A DNA stretch of 64,000 nt from Stutzerimonas stutzeri (GTDB taxonomy: Bacteria > Pseudomonadota > Gammaproteobacteria > Pseudomonadales > Pseudomonadaceae): the NCBI RefSeq assembly GCF_002890915.1, contig NZ_POUT01000005.1:124001-188000 (forward strand), in the 5' to 3' direction. Made by a program: the position numbers and the translations under genes. Within the stretch, counting starts at the first letter, position 1. Each line of letters opens with the position of its first letter. Below, piece after piece: positions 1 through 9,227 of the stretch. The notes under the pieces were generated by a model. It was given only the letters and a program-made list of their open reading frames with translations, ran no database searches and had not been told where the DNA came from.

Positions 1-576
1 ATCCTGCATTTCTTCCGCTCCATGGAGCAGGACCTGGGCATCCTCGAACAGGAGGCCGAGCGCGCCAACAAGATGGTCGCGGCCATCTACCGCCGGCACA
101 ACGAGGAGAACCCGCTGCACGGCATCGACCCGCCGCAGTTCCTGCTGGTCCCCTACCAGCGCGAGCTCAAGAGCCTGCAGGGCAAGGCCGATCAGTTCCG
201 CCTGCAGCTCAAGACCCTGCTCACCGAGCAGCGCACGCTGACCCGGCGCTTCTTCGCCACCCTGGTGCAGGAAGTCATCGGCCTGCACCAGCGCCTGCGC
301 CAGGAGGCCGAACAATGGTCCGGCGATGCCCTGACGCCACTGCTGCAGTTCTCCCTGGAGCACAAGCAGCAACTGGAGACCCACATCCTGCAGCTCAAGG
401 CCCTGGCCCAGGAAAACCAGCAGAACAGCCAGCGCGGGCAATTGCTGACCCGCTACAGCGGCGAACTGGAGCAGCAGCTGGCACAGGCCGGGGAAATGCT
501 CCGCGCGCTGCGCCGGCCGGCGCCGATCCGCCGCCAGGGCAAGGTGGTCAGCCTGAGCAATGCGCAGATCCGGTAA
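1..576 (+). CDS. C-terminal part of a coiled-coil protein, possibly dynamin-family GTPase (partial)
   Basis: The reading frame is open from the first base of the window and stops at 574-576, so the gene starts upstream and only about 191 C-terminal residues are visible. These are strongly helical, rich in Q, L, E and R, and contain long heptad-like stretches consistent with a coiled-coil bundle. There is no catalytic motif in the visible part. A segment reading LLTEQRTLTRRFF resembles what I remember of the stalk or GED-like C-terminus of bacterial dynamin-family proteins in Pseudomonas, but the GTPase domain would lie outside the window and the assignment is tentative. It is followed after 130 bp by metX on the same strand. 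Confidence 0.55.
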   Translation: MLHFFRSMEQDLGILEQEAERANKMVAAIYRRHNEENPLHGIDPPQFLLVPYQRELKSLQGKADQFRLQLKTLLTEQRTLTRRFFATLVQEVIGLHQRLRQEAEQWSGDALTPLLQFSLEHKQQLETHILQLKALAQENQQNSQRGQLLTRYSGELEQQLAQAGEMLRALRRPAPIRRQGKVVSLSNAQIR

Positions 577-706
577 AGCCCGTTGCCGTTTCGTCGCGCG
601 CGCGAAGGAAATGGCAACGAACCCTGGCGCCGCTGCGATTCAGGATGAATTGCGCCGCGCATACCTTTAGACTTTGCCGCCTTCTTCAAGCAAGAGCCCA
701 GGGTCG

Positions 707-1846
707 ATGCCCACTGCAATTCCCGCCGATTCCGTTGGCCTGGTGAGTCCGCAGGTCGCGCATTTTGCCGAACCACTGTCACTCGCCTGTGGCCGCACGC
801 TGGCCGATTACCAGCTGATCTATGAAACCTACGGTGAGCTGAACGCCGCGCGCAGCAACGCCGTGCTGATCTGCCACGCCCTTTCCGGCCATCATCACGC
901 GGCCGGCTACCACAGCCTGGACGACCGCAAGCCCGGCTGGTGGGATTCGTGCATCGGCCCCGGCAAGCCCATCGACACCGAGCGTTTCTTCGTCGTCAGC
1001 CTGAACAACCTCGGCGGCTGCAACGGCTCCACCGGCCCGGGCAGCACCAACCCGGCAAGCGGCAAGCCCTATGGGGCGGACTTTCCGGTAGTCACGGTGG
1101 AAGACTGGGTGCACAGCCAGGCGCGCCTGGCCGAGCGCCTCGGCATCGAGCAATGGGCTGCCGTGGTCGGCGGCAGCCTGGGCGGCATGCAGGCCCTGCA
1201 ATGGACCATCAGCTACCCCGAACGGGTGCGCCACTGCCTGGCCATCGCCTCGGCGCCCAAGCTGTCGGCGCAGAACATCGCCTTCAACGAAGTCGCGCGC
1301 CAGGCGATCCTCTCCGACCCCGAGTTCCATGGCGGTCACTTCCAGGAAATGGGCGTGATCCCCAAGCGCGGGCTGATGCTGGCGCGCATGGTCGGCCACA
1401 TCACCTACCTGTCCGACGACGCCATGGGCACCAAGTTCGGCCGCGGGCTGAAGAGCGAGAAGCTCAACTACGACTTCAACAGCGTCGAGTTCCAGGTCGA
1501 GAGCTACCTGCGCTACCAGGGCGAGGAGTTCTCCGGACGCTTCGACGCCAATACCTACCTGCTGATGACCAAGGCACTGGACTACTTCGACCCGGCCGCG
1601 GCCCACGACGACGATCTGGCCCGAACCTTCGAGGTCGCCCAGGCGAATTTCTGCGTGATGTCCTTCACCACCGACTGGCGCTTCTCGCCGGAGCGCTCGC
1701 GGGAAATCGTCGATGCCCTGCTCGCCGCGCGCAAGAACGTCTGCTACCTGGAGATCGAGGCGCCCCAGGGCCACGACGCCTTCCTGATTCCGAACCCCCG
1801 CTACCTGCAAGCCTTCCGCGGTTACATGAACCGCATCGCCGTATAA
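707..1846 (+). CDS. metX: Homoserine O-acyltransferase MetX (succinyl-type in Pseudomonas)
   Basis: This 379-residue alpha/beta-hydrolase-fold enzyme activates homoserine by O-acylation in methionine biosynthesis. In pseudomonads the MetX family is known to use succinyl-CoA; I infer that here from the lineage, not from a diagnostic residue. The nucleophile elbow GGSLGG places the catalytic serine at S157. D323 (in TTDWRF) and H356 (in QGHDAF) complete the triad. The frame extends 11 codons upstream to a TTG, but the ATG at 707 gives the normal family N-terminus ([16 protein letters not shown]) and is preferred. metW follows after 9 bp, so the two are probably co-transcribed; MetW is the usual partner of this MetX type. 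Confidence 0.96.
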   Translation: MPTAIPADSVGLVSPQVAHFAEPLSLACGRTLADYQLIYETYGELNAARSNAVLICHALSGHHHAAGYHSLDDRKPGWWDSCIGPGKPIDTERFFVVSLNNLGGCNGSTGPGSTNPASGKPYGADFPVVTVEDWVHSQARLAERLGIEQWAAVVGGSLGGMQALQWTISYPERVRHCLAIASAPKLSAQNIAFNEVARQAILSDPEFHGGHFQEMGVIPKRGLMLARMVGHITYLSDDAMGTKFGRGLKSEKLNYDFNSVEFQVESYLRYQGEEFSGRFDANTYLLMTKALDYFDPAAAHDDDLARTFEVAQANFCVMSFTTDWRFSPERSREIVDALLAARKNVCYLEIEAPQGHDAFLIPNPRYLQAFRGYMNRIAV

Positions 1847-1855
1847 GGAACGAAC

Positions 1856-2455
1856 ATGCGCGCCGACCTGGACATCATCCAAGACTGGATTCCGGCCGGC
1901 AGCCGAGTACTCGACCTCGGCTGCGGCAACGGCGAGCTGCTGGCCTGGCTGCGCGACCACAAGCAGGTCAGCGGCTACGGGCTGGAAATCGACGCCGACA
2001 ACATCACCGCCTGCATCGAAAAAGGCGTCAACGTCATCGAACAGAACCTCGACCTGGGCCTGGGCAACTTCGCCAGCGACAGCTTCGACATGGTGGTGAT
2101 GACCCAGGCGCTGCAGGCCGTGCACTACCCCGACAAGCTGCTCAAGGAAATGCTGCGGGTCGGCCGCGAGTGCATCATCACCTTCCCCAACTTCGGCCAC
2201 TGGCGCTGTCGCTGGTACCTTGCGAGCAAGGGTCGCATGCCGGTTTCCGAGTTCCTCCCCTACACTTGGTACAACACACCGAACATTCACTTCTGCACTT
2301 TCGAGGATTTCGAGCGGTTGTGTCTGGAACGTGGCGCCAAGGTGCTCGAACGCCTGGCCGTCGACCGTGAACACAAGCATGGCTGGGCCAGCCGCCTGTG
2401 GCCGAACCTGCTTGGGGAAATCGGCATCTACCGCGTCACGGGACCTTCCCGCTGA
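1856..2455 (+). CDS. metW: Methionine biosynthesis protein MetW
   Basis: This 199-residue protein has a class I SAM-dependent methyltransferase fold. The glycine-rich SAM loop VLDLGCGNGELL lies near residues 18-29 and the acidic strand end LEID follows near residue 43. MetW accompanies MetX in many proteobacteria and is needed for full homoserine acylation activity; its own methyl-acceptor, if any, is not established. The gene lies 9 bp after metX with an AAGGAAC ribosome-binding site just upstream of the ATG. The length is typical of the family. Confidence 0.95.
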   Translation: MRADLDIIQDWIPAGSRVLDLGCGNGELLAWLRDHKQVSGYGLEIDADNITACIEKGVNVIEQNLDLGLGNFASDSFDMVVMTQALQAVHYPDKLLKEMLRVGRECIITFPNFGHWRCRWYLASKGRMPVSEFLPYTWYNTPNIHFCTFEDFERLCLERGAKVLERLAVDREHKHGWASRLWPNLLGEIGIYRVTGPSR

Positions 2456-2482
2456 GCGGCTTCAACGCTGGAGGTAACCACC

Positions 2483-2905
2483 ATGAAACGTGCCCTGATC
2501 TGTCTGCTGGCCGCCCTGCTCACGCTACCGGCGCTCGCGGAACGCAAACACAGCGTCGGCGAGTACGACATCCACTACATCGCCTTCAACTCCGGCTTCC
2601 TGCAGCCCGACGTCGCCGCCGCCGCGGGGCTGGTGCGCAGCAAGACCCAGGGCGTGGTCAACATCTCGGTGCTCAAGGGTGGCAAGCCGGTCGCGGCCCA
2701 GGTCAGTGGCCAGGTGAAGAACCTGCTCGGCCAGGATCGCCCGTTGAACTTCAAGCAGCTCAAGGAAGGCGATGAGGCGATCTACTACCTGGCCCAGTTC
2801 CCCTTCGATTCGCAGGAAACCCTGCGCTTCAGCCTGACCGTGCAGCCGACCGGCGCCGAGCCGTTCAGCTTCGACTTCAACCAGGAATTCTTCCCCGATC
2901 AATGA
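2483..2905 (+). CDS. DUF4426 family secreted protein
   Basis: This 140-residue protein begins with a clear Sec signal peptide ([19 protein letters not shown], cleavage probably after ALA), so it should be periplasmic. The mature part (starting [18 protein letters not shown]) matches the DUF4426 family that sits after metW in pseudomonads. Its function is unknown. A good GGAGG ribosome-binding site precedes the ATG. The 3' end overlaps the start of rdgB by 4 bp (ATGA), which indicates translational coupling in a metX-metW-DUF4426-rdgB-hemW operon. Confidence 0.85.
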   Translation: MKRALICLLAALLTLPALAERKHSVGEYDIHYIAFNSGFLQPDVAAAAGLVRSKTQGVVNISVLKGGKPVAAQVSGQVKNLLGQDRPLNFKQLKEGDEAIYYLAQFPFDSQETLRFSLTVQPTGAEPFSFDFNQEFFPDQ

Positions 2906-3498
2906 TGCCTTTCCACGAACTGGTGCTGGCCAGCCACAACGCCGGCAAACTCAAGGAACTGCAGGCCATGCTCGGCGACGCGGTACGCGTGCGCTCGGTG
3001 GCCGAGTTCAGCGACGTCGAGCCGGAAGAGACCGGGCTGTCCTTCGTCGAGAATGCCATCCTCAAGGCGCGCCATGCGGCACGGATTTCCGGGTTGCCGG
3101 CGCTGGCCGACGACTCGGGACTGGCGGTCGACGCCCTTGGCGGCGCGCCGGGCATCTATTCGGCGCGCTACGCCGATGGCCAGGGCGACGCGGCGAACAA
3201 TGCCAAGCTGCTGGACGTGCTGGCCAACGTGCCGGACGCCGAACGCGACGCGCAGTTCGTCTGCGCCCTGGCGCTGGTGCGGCATGCCGAGGACCCGTTG
3301 CCGATCCTCTGCGAAGGCCTCTGGCACGGGCGCATCCTGCATGCCCCGCGTGGCGAGCACGGCTTCGGCTACGACCCGCTGTTCTGGGTACCGGAACGCG
3401 ACTGCTCCAGCGCCGAGCTGCCGGCCATCGAAAAGAACCGGCTCAGCCACCGCGCCCGCGCCATGGCCCTGCTCAAGCAGCGGCTGGGAATCGCATGA
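2902..3498 (+). CDS. rdgB: Non-canonical purine NTP pyrophosphatase (dITP/XTP), RdgB/HAM1 family
   Basis: This 198-residue enzyme hydrolyses dITP, ITP and XTP to monophosphates and so keeps deaminated purines out of nucleic acids. The family signature [10 protein letters not shown] lies at residues 11-20 and the catalytic acidic pair D70-D71 lies in ALADDSGL. The C-terminal motif SHRARAM is also present. The ATG at 2902 overlaps the DUF4426 stop; a second ATG follows immediately, so the start could be one codon later. The gene overlaps hemW by 4 bp at its 3' end. Confidence 0.96.
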   Translation: MMPFHELVLASHNAGKLKELQAMLGDAVRVRSVAEFSDVEPEETGLSFVENAILKARHAARISGLPALADDSGLAVDALGGAPGIYSARYADGQGDAANNAKLLDVLANVPDAERDAQFVCALALVRHAEDPLPILCEGLWHGRILHAPRGEHGFGYDPLFWVPERDCSSAELPAIEKNRLSHRARAMALLKQRLGIA

Positions 3499-4709
3499 GC
3501 GGAGCCGGAAGCCGGAAGCTGGAAGCCGGAAGCGAAAAGCGCATCACCCACTTCCAGCTTCCAGCTTCCAGCTTCCAGCTGCCGCCTCTGGCGGCTTATG
3601 TCCATATTCCCTGGTGCGTGCGCAAATGCCCGTACTGCGACTTCAACTCCCATGCCGCCGGCCCGACGCTGCCTGAAGAGGCCTATGTCGATGCGCTGCT
3701 GGCCGACCTGGAAGGCGATCTCGCGCAGGTGCAGGGTCGTCGGCTCAGCTCGATCTTCTTCGGCGGCGGTACGCCGAGCCTGTTCTCGGCGCGCGCGCTG
3801 GGACACATTCTCGAGGGGATCGAGCGCCGCATCGGCTTCGCCGATGACATCGAGATCACCCTGGAGGCCAATCCGGGCACCTTCGAACAGGCCAAGTTTC
3901 GCGACTACCGCAGCCTCGGCATCAACCGGCTGTCGATCGGCGTGCAGAGCTTCCAGGCCGACAAGCTCGCGGCGCTGGGGCGCATCCATGATGGCGACGA
4001 GGCCATCCGTGCCGCCGACATGGCCCGCGCCGCCGGCTTCGACAACTTCAACCTCGACCTCATGCACGGCCTGCCGAACCAGAGCCTGGAGGATGCGCTG
4101 GGCGACCTGCGCACCGCCATCGCCCAGCAGCCGGCGCACCTGTCCTGGTACCAGCTGACCCTAGAGCCGAACACGGTGTTCTGGAGCCAGCCGCCGCAAC
4201 TGCCGGAAGACGACATCCTCTGGGACATCCAGGAAGCCGGCCAGGCGCTGCTGGCCGAGCAAGGCTATCGCCAGTACGAGACCTCGGCCTATGCCCAGCC
4301 CGGGCGGCAGGCGCGGCACAACCTGAACTACTGGACCTTCGGCGACTTCCTCGGCATCGGCGCCGGCGCCCATGCCAAGCTCAGCCAGACCGACGGACGC
4401 ATCCTGCGCAGCTGGAAGACCCGCCTGCCGAAGGACTACCTCGACCCGGCCAAGGCCTTCCGCGCCGGCGACAAGCAGCTGCAGCCGGATGAGCTGCCCT
4501 TCGAATTCCTGATGAATGTGCTGCGCCTCACCGACGGCGTGCCCGCGCTGTTGTTCACTCAGCGCACCGGCCTGCCGCTGAGCGTGCTGGCCACGGCCCG
4601 CCGCGAGGCCGAAGCGCGCGGATTGCTGCTTCCCGATCCACAGCGCCTGGTCGCCACGCCCAAGGGCCAGCTATTTCTCAACGACCTGCTGCAACTCTTT
4701 CTGCCATAG
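3495..4709 (+). CDS. hemW: Radical SAM heme chaperone HemW, with a repeat-derived N-terminal extension
   Basis: This 404-residue protein was formerly called oxygen-independent coproporphyrinogen oxidase-like and is now regarded as a heme chaperone. The radical-SAM cluster motif CVRKCPYC gives C41, C45 and C48, followed by the GGGTPS motif near residue 90. Family members normally begin only about 8-10 residues before the YVHIPWC segment. Here about 30 extra residues are encoded by a stem-loop repeat of heptad units (about 3501-3582). No in-frame ATG, GTG or TTG lies between 3495 and the conserved core, so the extension should be translated. It overlaps rdgB by 4 bp and is followed after 8 bp by a DUF3392 gene. 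Confidence 0.95.
   Translation: MSGAGSRKLEAGSEKRITHFQLPASSFQLPPLAAYVHIPWCVRKCPYCDFNSHAAGPTLPEEAYVDALLADLEGDLAQVQGRRLSSIFFGGGTPSLFSARALGHILEGIERRIGFADDIEITLEANPGTFEQAKFRDYRSLGINRLSIGVQSFQADKLAALGRIHDGDEAIRAADMARAAGFDNFNLDLMHGLPNQSLEDALGDLRTAIAQQPAHLSWYQLTLEPNTVFWSQPPQLPEDDILWDIQEAGQALLAEQGYRQYETSAYAQPGRQARHNLNYWTFGDFLGIGAGAHAKLSQTDGRILRSWKTRLPKDYLDPAKAFRAGDKQLQPDELPFEFLMNVLRLTDGVPALLFTQRTGLPLSVLATARREAEARGLLLPDPQRLVATPKGQLFLNDLLQLFLP
3501..3582. repeat. Heptad-unit stem-loop repeat inside the 5' end of hemW
   Basis: The left arm consists of units related to GGAAGCC/GGAAGCT and the right arm of four units of CTTCCAG, which are reverse complements, separated by a short loop around 3535-3550. 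The whole can fold as an imperfect hairpin of about 30 bp per arm. Related heptad structures occur at 38398-38458 and 43487-43572, so this is one member of a dispersed family. It lies in frame in the hemW coding sequence. Confidence 0.8.
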
Positions 4710-4717
4710 GACCCTGC

Positions 4718-5041
4718 ATGGATTTGCTACTCGACCTGATCGCCACCCTGTCGCGCTGGAGCCGCAGCCACCTGTCCGATATCTCCCTGGCGATCATGGC
4801 CACTCTCTTCGTGCTGTTCGGCCCGGCGCTCAACGCCTGGGTGCAGAAGAACATCGGTGGGCTGAACTTCATCCTGCGCACGCTGCTGTTCGTGCTGTTC
4901 TGCGCCGTGGTCTACGGCCTCGGCATCATCTACCTGAGCCCCTGGCTGGCCAAGGGGCTGGCCCACTTCAACAACTACACCCTGGCGCCGGTGTTGCTGC
5001 TGGTGCTGTTCATCATCGGGGTGATTGCCGATCGGAACTAG
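4718..5041 (+). CDS. DUF3392 family inner-membrane protein
   Basis: This 107-residue protein has three predicted transmembrane segments, near residues 20-38, 50-72 and 85-103. The sequence (for example ILRTLLFVLFCAVVYGLG) matches the small DUF3392 proteins of gammaproteobacteria, whose function is unknown. It begins 8 bp after the hemW stop and is probably the last gene of the operon. Inverted REP-type repeats follow within about 40 bp of the stop. Confidence 0.8.
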   Translation: MDLLLDLIATLSRWSRSHLSDISLAIMATLFVLFGPALNAWVQKNIGGLNFILRTLLFVLFCAVVYGLGIIYLSPWLAKGLAHFNNYTLAPVLLLVLFIIGVIADRN

Positions 5042-5079
5042 GGGGCGCCTACCCGGCGCAGCGAAAGGGTTCGGTGTTC

Positions 5080-5217
5080 ACAGAAGGCCCGTCCCCAGGG
5101 CGATACCCTTGAGCTTCTGGCAGGCCTACGGCCTGCATCGCCGCGAGGTCGCGCCGCCCACAGGGACGTCATGTGCACTGACGGTTTTTTGTGGGAGGCC
5201 CGACCTCGGGGCGATGC
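5080..5217. repeat. Cluster of REP-like palindromic repeats
   Basis: At least two, perhaps three, inverted copies of one repeat are present. The clearest reads GTGGGAGGCCCGACCTCGGG at 5191-5210 and continues GCGATGC. An inverted copy (GCATCGCCGCGAGGTCGCGC onward) lies at 5134-5164 and a weaker one at about 5084-5110. The clear copy is the exact reverse complement of a stretch at 36763-36790. The cluster lies between the convergent ends of the DUF3392 and DUF1329 genes, a usual place for REP/BIME elements. Confidence 0.75.
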
Positions 5218-5236
5218 TTTTGAGTTTCCGGCCGGC

Positions 5237-6577
5237 TCAGTTGGCACCACGCCGCAACGCCTGGGGCGAGAAGTCCCGCGGGCTGAGCTTGACCTCGAAG
5301 TCGTACATCGGCTCGTTGTTGTCCAGCCCATCGACGAAGTAGTTGCCGTCCTTGAGGTGGTACAGCGTCTCCAGGGTGCTGTTGAACATCGGCACCTCGT
5401 AATAGCTGATCGGGTGGCTTTCCTGCAGGCCGATCAGCTCGCCGCTGGCGTCGTACAGATCCACGGCGAGGATCTGCCAGCTGTCCTCGTCGATATAGAA
5501 ACGACGCTTGTCGTAGACATGGCTGAAGCCGGTACGCAGCTTCGCCTCGACCACCCACACCCGATGCAGCTCGTAGCGCAGCAGCTGCGGGTTGAGCGTG
5601 CGGGCCTGCACGATGCTGTCGTAGGCGATGCCCTGCTGGTGCACCGCGTAGCTGTTGTAGGGCACCAGCATCTCGCGCTTGCCCAGCAGCATCCATTCGT
5701 AGCGATCGGGCGCGCCGTTGAACGAATCGACCACGTCGGCGGTGGCCAGGCCACTGGTGTCCGGCTGCTGCGAATCGTAGGCCAGCGACGGCAGGCGGCG
5801 CACGCGGCGCTCGCCGGGGCTGTAGCGCCAGGCCTTGCGGGTGGTGAGGACCTGGTCCAGCGGGTCCTGGACCACCAGCGCGGTGCCGGCCAGCTTGGCC
5901 GGCGCGGTCACGCGGTACTTGTAGTACAGCAGCGTATTGTCGAGATCCGCCTGGGCCATGCCCTCGCGGTTGTAGACGTAATAGACGTGGCGATCGCGCT
6001 TGATGTAGGTCGGCTTGCCGCCGATCACCACCGCCTGGCTGTTGACGATGTGGCTCTGGTCGCCCTTGTAGTGCAGGATGTGGTTCCAGATCACCTCCAT
6101 GCCGTCCTGTGGCAGCGGGAACGGAATACCGGCCGCGGCGCCCTGGATGCCGTTGCCGTTGGCGATCAGCTCGGCGCTGACGGCGTTGAAGCGCGTGGCG
6201 TCATAGATACGCTGCGGGGCCGCGGCGCTGCGCCGGCTCGGGAAGACCCGCAGGTGGAACTCGGGATAGCGCTCCAGCAGCGCCTTGAGCCCCTCGGGCA
6301 GCAGGCTGGCGTATTCGCCGAGGTTGCCCTGGTCGACGCGATAGAGCAGCGGGTCGGTGGCGAACGGGTCCGGGTGGTGCATGCCTGGCTGGTAATCGGC
6401 CGGTGGCGCGACGCCTCCGCTCCAGGCGGGAATGGTTCCGGCGGCATTGCCGGCGCGCTCCGCCCCCAGCGGGGTTAGGTCCTGCCCCAGGCGCACCGCC
6501 TGTGCATCGTCCACCCTGGCCTGCACCTGCAGGGCGGCACAGGCCGCCAGCACCAGCACTCCGATCTTTCCGTACAT
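5237..6577 (-). CDS. DUF1329 family exported protein
   Basis: This 446-residue protein starts with a signal peptide (MYGKIGVLVLAACAALQVQA) and has the features of the DUF1329 family, which has a LolB/LppX-like fold, including LTPLGAERAGN near residues 34-44 and YRVDQGNLGEYASLLPEG near residue 80. Relatives are periplasmic and often lie beside a DUF1302 outer-membrane protein, implicated in hydrophobic-compound or outer-membrane lipid handling; no DUF1302 gene is visible here. On its own strand a GGGGGAGTAGAGG sequence just before the ATG is a strong ribosome-binding site. Its exact role is unknown. Confidence 0.85.
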   Translation of the reverse strand: MYGKIGVLVLAACAALQVQARVDDAQAVRLGQDLTPLGAERAGNAAGTIPAWSGGVAPPADYQPGMHHPDPFATDPLLYRVDQGNLGEYASLLPEGLKALLERYPEFHLRVFPSRRSAAAPQRIYDATRFNAVSAELIANGNGIQGAAAGIPFPLPQDGMEVIWNHILHYKGDQSHIVNSQAVVIGGKPTYIKRDRHVYYVYNREGMAQADLDNTLLYYKYRVTAPAKLAGTALVVQDPLDQVLTTRKAWRYSPGERRVRRLPSLAYDSQQPDTSGLATADVVDSFNGAPDRYEWMLLGKREMLVPYNSYAVHQQGIAYDSIVQARTLNPQLLRYELHRVWVVEAKLRTGFSHVYDKRRFYIDEDSWQILAVDLYDASGELIGLQESHPISYYEVPMFNSTLETLYHLKDGNYFVDGLDNNEPMYDFEVKLSPRDFSPQALRRGAN

Positions 6578-6831
6578 CCTCTACTCCCCCCTGTTCGCGC
6601 GACGACGGGTGCGGCTTCGCTGCACCACGGCCGCCGGCTTCGCATTGTTGTTCGGTGTGGGCAAGCAGGCCTTCCTGGCCCGGCATTCGATTCCCTGTGG
6701 CCGCTGCTGCGGCTCTTTTCAGTGCTTGAAAACGACGGCACGACCTGGCGCAGCGCCGCGTCCGAGCGGCGCGCGCACAGGGTTGCCTGGTGGCTGCGGC
6801 CGCGCCCGAGCGCAACCGCTGGTTGTTCTGC
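6578..6831. other. Intergenic region with no recognised feature
   Basis: About 254 bp separate trmB from the DUF1329 gene, both on the minus strand. The sequence is GC-rich and contains only short overlapping frames without family resemblance. I see no convincing hairpin terminator. It probably contains the DUF1329 promoter. Confidence 0.4.
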
Positions 6832-7548
6832 TCAGTCGATACGCTGGAACTTCAGGTCCCAGACGCCATGGCCGAGGCGCTCGCCGCGACGCTCGAACTT
6901 GGTCACCGGCCGCTCCGCCGGGCGCTCGACGCAACGTCCGTCGGCGGCCAGGTTGCGGTAGCCGGGCGCGGCGTTCATCACCTCGAGCATGTGCTCGGCG
7001 TAGGCTTCCCAGTCGGTGGCCATGTGCAGCACGCCGCCGACCTTCAGCTTGCGGCGCACCAGCTCAGCGAAGGCCGGCTGGACGATGCGCCGCTTGTGAT
7101 GGCGGCTCTTGTGCCAGGGATCGGGGAAGAACAGCAGGACCCGGTCCAGGCTGGCGTCGGCCACGCAATCGCGCAGCACCTCCAGCGCGTCGCAACTGTA
7201 GACCCGGACGTTGCTCAAGTTCTGTGACAGAAGTCCGCTGAGCAGCGCGCCGACGCCCGGTTTATGCACTTCGACGCCGATGAAGTCCTGTTCCGGCGCC
7301 GCCGCGGCCATTTCCAGCGTCGAATGGCCCATGCCGAAGCCGATCTCGAAGGTCCTCGGCGCCTGGCGGCCGAACACTCGGTCGAAATCGCGCAGGCCAT
7401 CCTCCAGCGCCAGGCCGAACTTCGGCCAGCCCTGTTCGAGGCCACGCTGCTGCCCCTCGGTCATGCGCCCGGCGCGCATCACGAAGCTCTTGATGGTGCG
7501 GCGGTGTTCGGGTTGCTGCGGCTCGGACGCGGTGCTCTGCTCTGTCAT
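6832..7548 (-). CDS. trmB: tRNA (guanine-N7-)-methyltransferase
   Basis: This 238-residue SAM-dependent enzyme forms m7G46 in the tRNA variable loop. It shows the SAM loop [14 protein letters not shown] near residues 68-81, the conserved [17 protein letters not shown] segment near residues 138-154 that carries the catalytic Asp, and the C-terminal [14 protein letters not shown] motif. Length and N-terminus are normal. It lies downstream of thiG on the minus strand, with a rho-independent terminator between the two, so it probably has its own promoter, as in related pseudomonads. Confidence 0.96.
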   Translation of the reverse strand: MTEQSTASEPQQPEHRRTIKSFVMRAGRMTEGQQRGLEQGWPKFGLALEDGLRDFDRVFGRQAPRTFEIGFGMGHSTLEMAAAAPEQDFIGVEVHKPGVGALLSGLLSQNLSNVRVYSCDALEVLRDCVADASLDRVLLFFPDPWHKSRHHKRRIVQPAFAELVRRKLKVGGVLHMATDWEAYAEHMLEVMNAAPGYRNLAADGRCVERPAERPVTKFERRGERLGHGVWDLKFQRID

Positions 7549-7564
7549 GGGGTACCTGCAGGAA

Positions 7565-7605
7565 TAAAAAAGCCGGCCCCGGCGACGCTAGCGCCAGGGC
7601 CGGCC
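7565..7605 (-). terminator. Rho-independent terminator of thiG
   Basis: Read on the minus strand, a GC-rich hairpin with arms GGCCGGCCCTGGCGC and GCGTCGCCGGGGCCGGC (a few mismatches, short loop) is followed by seven T residues. It lies just past the thiG stop at 7616 and upstream of trmB. Confidence 0.85.
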
Positions 7606-7615
7606 AGGGAGTCGA

Positions 7616-8410
7616 TCAGCGGATCAGCCCGTCCAGGGGCGACGAGGCGCTGGCGTAGAGTTTCTTCGGCATGCGTCCGGCAAGGTAGGCCAGGCGCCCG
7701 GCCTCGATGGCGTACTTCATCGCCTCGGCCATCAGCACCGGGTTCTGCGCATGGGCGATGGCGCTGTTCATCAGCACCGCCTCGCAGCCCAGCTCCATGG
7801 CGATGGTGGCGTCCGAAGCGGTGCCGACCCCGGCATCCACCAGCACCGGCACGCTCGCCTCCTCGAGGATGATGCGCAGGTTGTAGGGGTTGCAGATGCC
7901 CAGCCCGGTGCCGATCAGGCCGGCCAGCGGCATCACCGCGATGCAGCCCATCTCGGCCAGCTGGCGAGCGATGATCGGGTCGTCGCTGGTGTAGACCATC
8001 ACGTCGAAGCCGTCGGCGATCAGCACTTCGGCGGCCTTGAGGGTCTCGATGACGTTGGGGAACAGGGTCTTCTGGTCGGCCAGCACTTCCAGCTTGACCA
8101 GCTTGTGACCGTCGAGCAGCTCACGCGCCAGGCGGCAGGTGCGCACCGCATCCTCGGCGGTGAAGCAGCCAGCGGTGTTCGGCAGGATGGTGTAGCGCTC
8201 GGGGCTGATCACGTCGAGCAGGTTCGGCTCGCCGGGGTTCTGGCCGATGTTGGTGCGGCGCACCGCGACGGTGACGATTTCCGCGCCCGAGGCCTCGATG
8301 GCCGCGCGCGTTTCTTCGAGGTCCTTGTACTTGCCGGTGCCGACCAGCAGGCGCGATTGATAGGTGCGACCGGCCAGGGTAAAAGGCTTGTCGTTCGGAA
8401 CTGGGCGCAT
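7616..8410 (-). CDS. thiG: Thiazole synthase ThiG
   Basis: This 264-residue TIM-barrel enzyme condenses deoxyxylulose phosphate, dehydroglycine and ThiS-thiocarboxylate to form the thiazole of thiamine. The Schiff-base lysine is K106 in [10 protein letters not shown]. The [13 protein letters not shown] loop and the phosphate-binding [10 protein letters not shown] motif are present. The frame is open 15 codons further upstream, but the ATG at 8410 has a GAGGA site before it and gives the family N-terminus. thiS lies 86 bp upstream on the same strand, so the pair probably forms one transcription unit. Confidence 0.96.
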   Translation of the reverse strand: MRPVPNDKPFTLAGRTYQSRLLVGTGKYKDLEETRAAIEASGAEIVTVAVRRTNIGQNPGEPNLLDVISPERYTILPNTAGCFTAEDAVRTCRLARELLDGHKLVKLEVLADQKTLFPNVIETLKAAEVLIADGFDVMVYTSDDPIIARQLAEMGCIAVMPLAGLIGTGLGICNPYNLRIILEEASVPVLVDAGVGTASDATIAMELGCEAVLMNSAIAHAQNPVLMAEAMKYAIEAGRLAYLAGRMPKKLYASASSPLDGLIR

Positions 8411-8496
8411 GGGAAATCCTCGTTCAGACGTGATACAGCACAACGCCCGCCGCACCGCGGCGGACGCTTCGGGTAAGGGGTGCCGGTGCGGCCGGG

Positions 8497-8697
8497 CTAG
8501 CCGCCGCCGATGGCGTGCACCACCTCGACATGGTCGCCTTCCTTGAGTTCGGTCGAGGCATGCGCGCTGCGCGGCACGATGTCGCGGTTGAGTTCGACCG
8601 CCAGCCGGCGCCCGGTCAGCTCCAGATGTGCGAGCAGCTCGGCCACCGTCTGGCCGACAGGCAGCTCGTAGGGTTCGCCGTTCAACTGAATCTGCAT
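8497..8697 (-). CDS. thiS: Sulfur carrier protein ThiS
   Basis: This is a 66-residue ubiquitin-fold sulfur carrier. It ends in the required Gly-Gly (HAIGGG), which is adenylated and converted to a thiocarboxylate that donates sulfur to ThiG. The ATG at 8697 ([13 protein letters not shown]) gives the normal length; the frame is open further upstream but those codons do not match the family. It lies upstream of thiG, its direct partner. A DUF423 gene lies upstream on the same strand. Confidence 0.95.
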   Translation of the reverse strand: MQIQLNGEPYELPVGQTVAELLAHLELTGRRLAVELNRDIVPRSAHASTELKEGDHVEVVHAIGGG

Positions 8698-8784
8698 ACT
8701 GTTCGCCGCCATTGCGAAAGGGGTCGGCATTCTAGCCCGAACCACCCAGCGCACCAAGGCGCAGGCTGCCGCCATTCGTCCCGC

Positions 8785-9159
8785 TCAGCGGCGCGCGCGC
8801 CAGCCGGCCAGCGCCAGGCACGCCCAGCCGGCGAGGAACGCCGTGCCGCCCAACGGGGTGACGATACCGAGCTTGCCGACGCCGGTCAGCGTCAGCAGGT
8901 AGAGGCTGCCGGAAAACAGCACGGTGCCCAGGATGAACAGCCCGCCCGCCCATGCCAGCAGGCGACTCGGCAGCTGCAGTGCCAGCAGCGCGACGCCGAA
9001 CAGCGCCAGCGCATGGATCAGCTGGTAATGCACAGCGGTCTGGAAAATGGCCAGGTAGTCGACGCTCAGCCGGTTCTTCAGTCCGTGGGCGGCGAAGGCG
9101 CCGAGGGCGACGCCGCTGAAGCCGAACAGGGCGGCGAGCACGAGATAAGGACGAATCAT
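8785..9159 (-). CDS. DUF423 family membrane protein (YgdD-like)
   Basis: This 124-residue protein has four predicted transmembrane helices. The DUF423 hallmarks GAFAAHGLK near residues 20-28 and TPLGGTAFLAGW near residues 101-112 are present. Function is unknown. It lies 87 bp upstream of the thiS start on the minus strand and its 5' end faces mtgA, so 9160-9227 should contain divergent promoters. Confidence 0.88.
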   Translation of the reverse strand: MIRPYLVLAALFGFSGVALGAFAAHGLKNRLSVDYLAIFQTAVHYQLIHALALFGVALLALQLPSRLLAWAGGLFILGTVLFSGSLYLLTLTGVGKLGIVTPLGGTAFLAGWACLALAGWRARR

Positions 9160-9227
9160 TCCCTTTTCCGTTCAATGTTCGATGCGGTCGTTATAATGCC
9201 CGCTCTTTTCGCCCACGACCATGCGAC

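Noticed and set aside
779..2380. Antisense frame of 533 codons opposite metX and metW
   Set aside because: Both sense genes are clearly identified with catalytic motifs. The antisense frame has no family resemblance.
8411..8496. TPP riboswitch near thiS/thiG
   Set aside because: The 86-bp gap lies between co-directional thiS and thiG and shows no thi-box core. None was seen upstream of thiS either.
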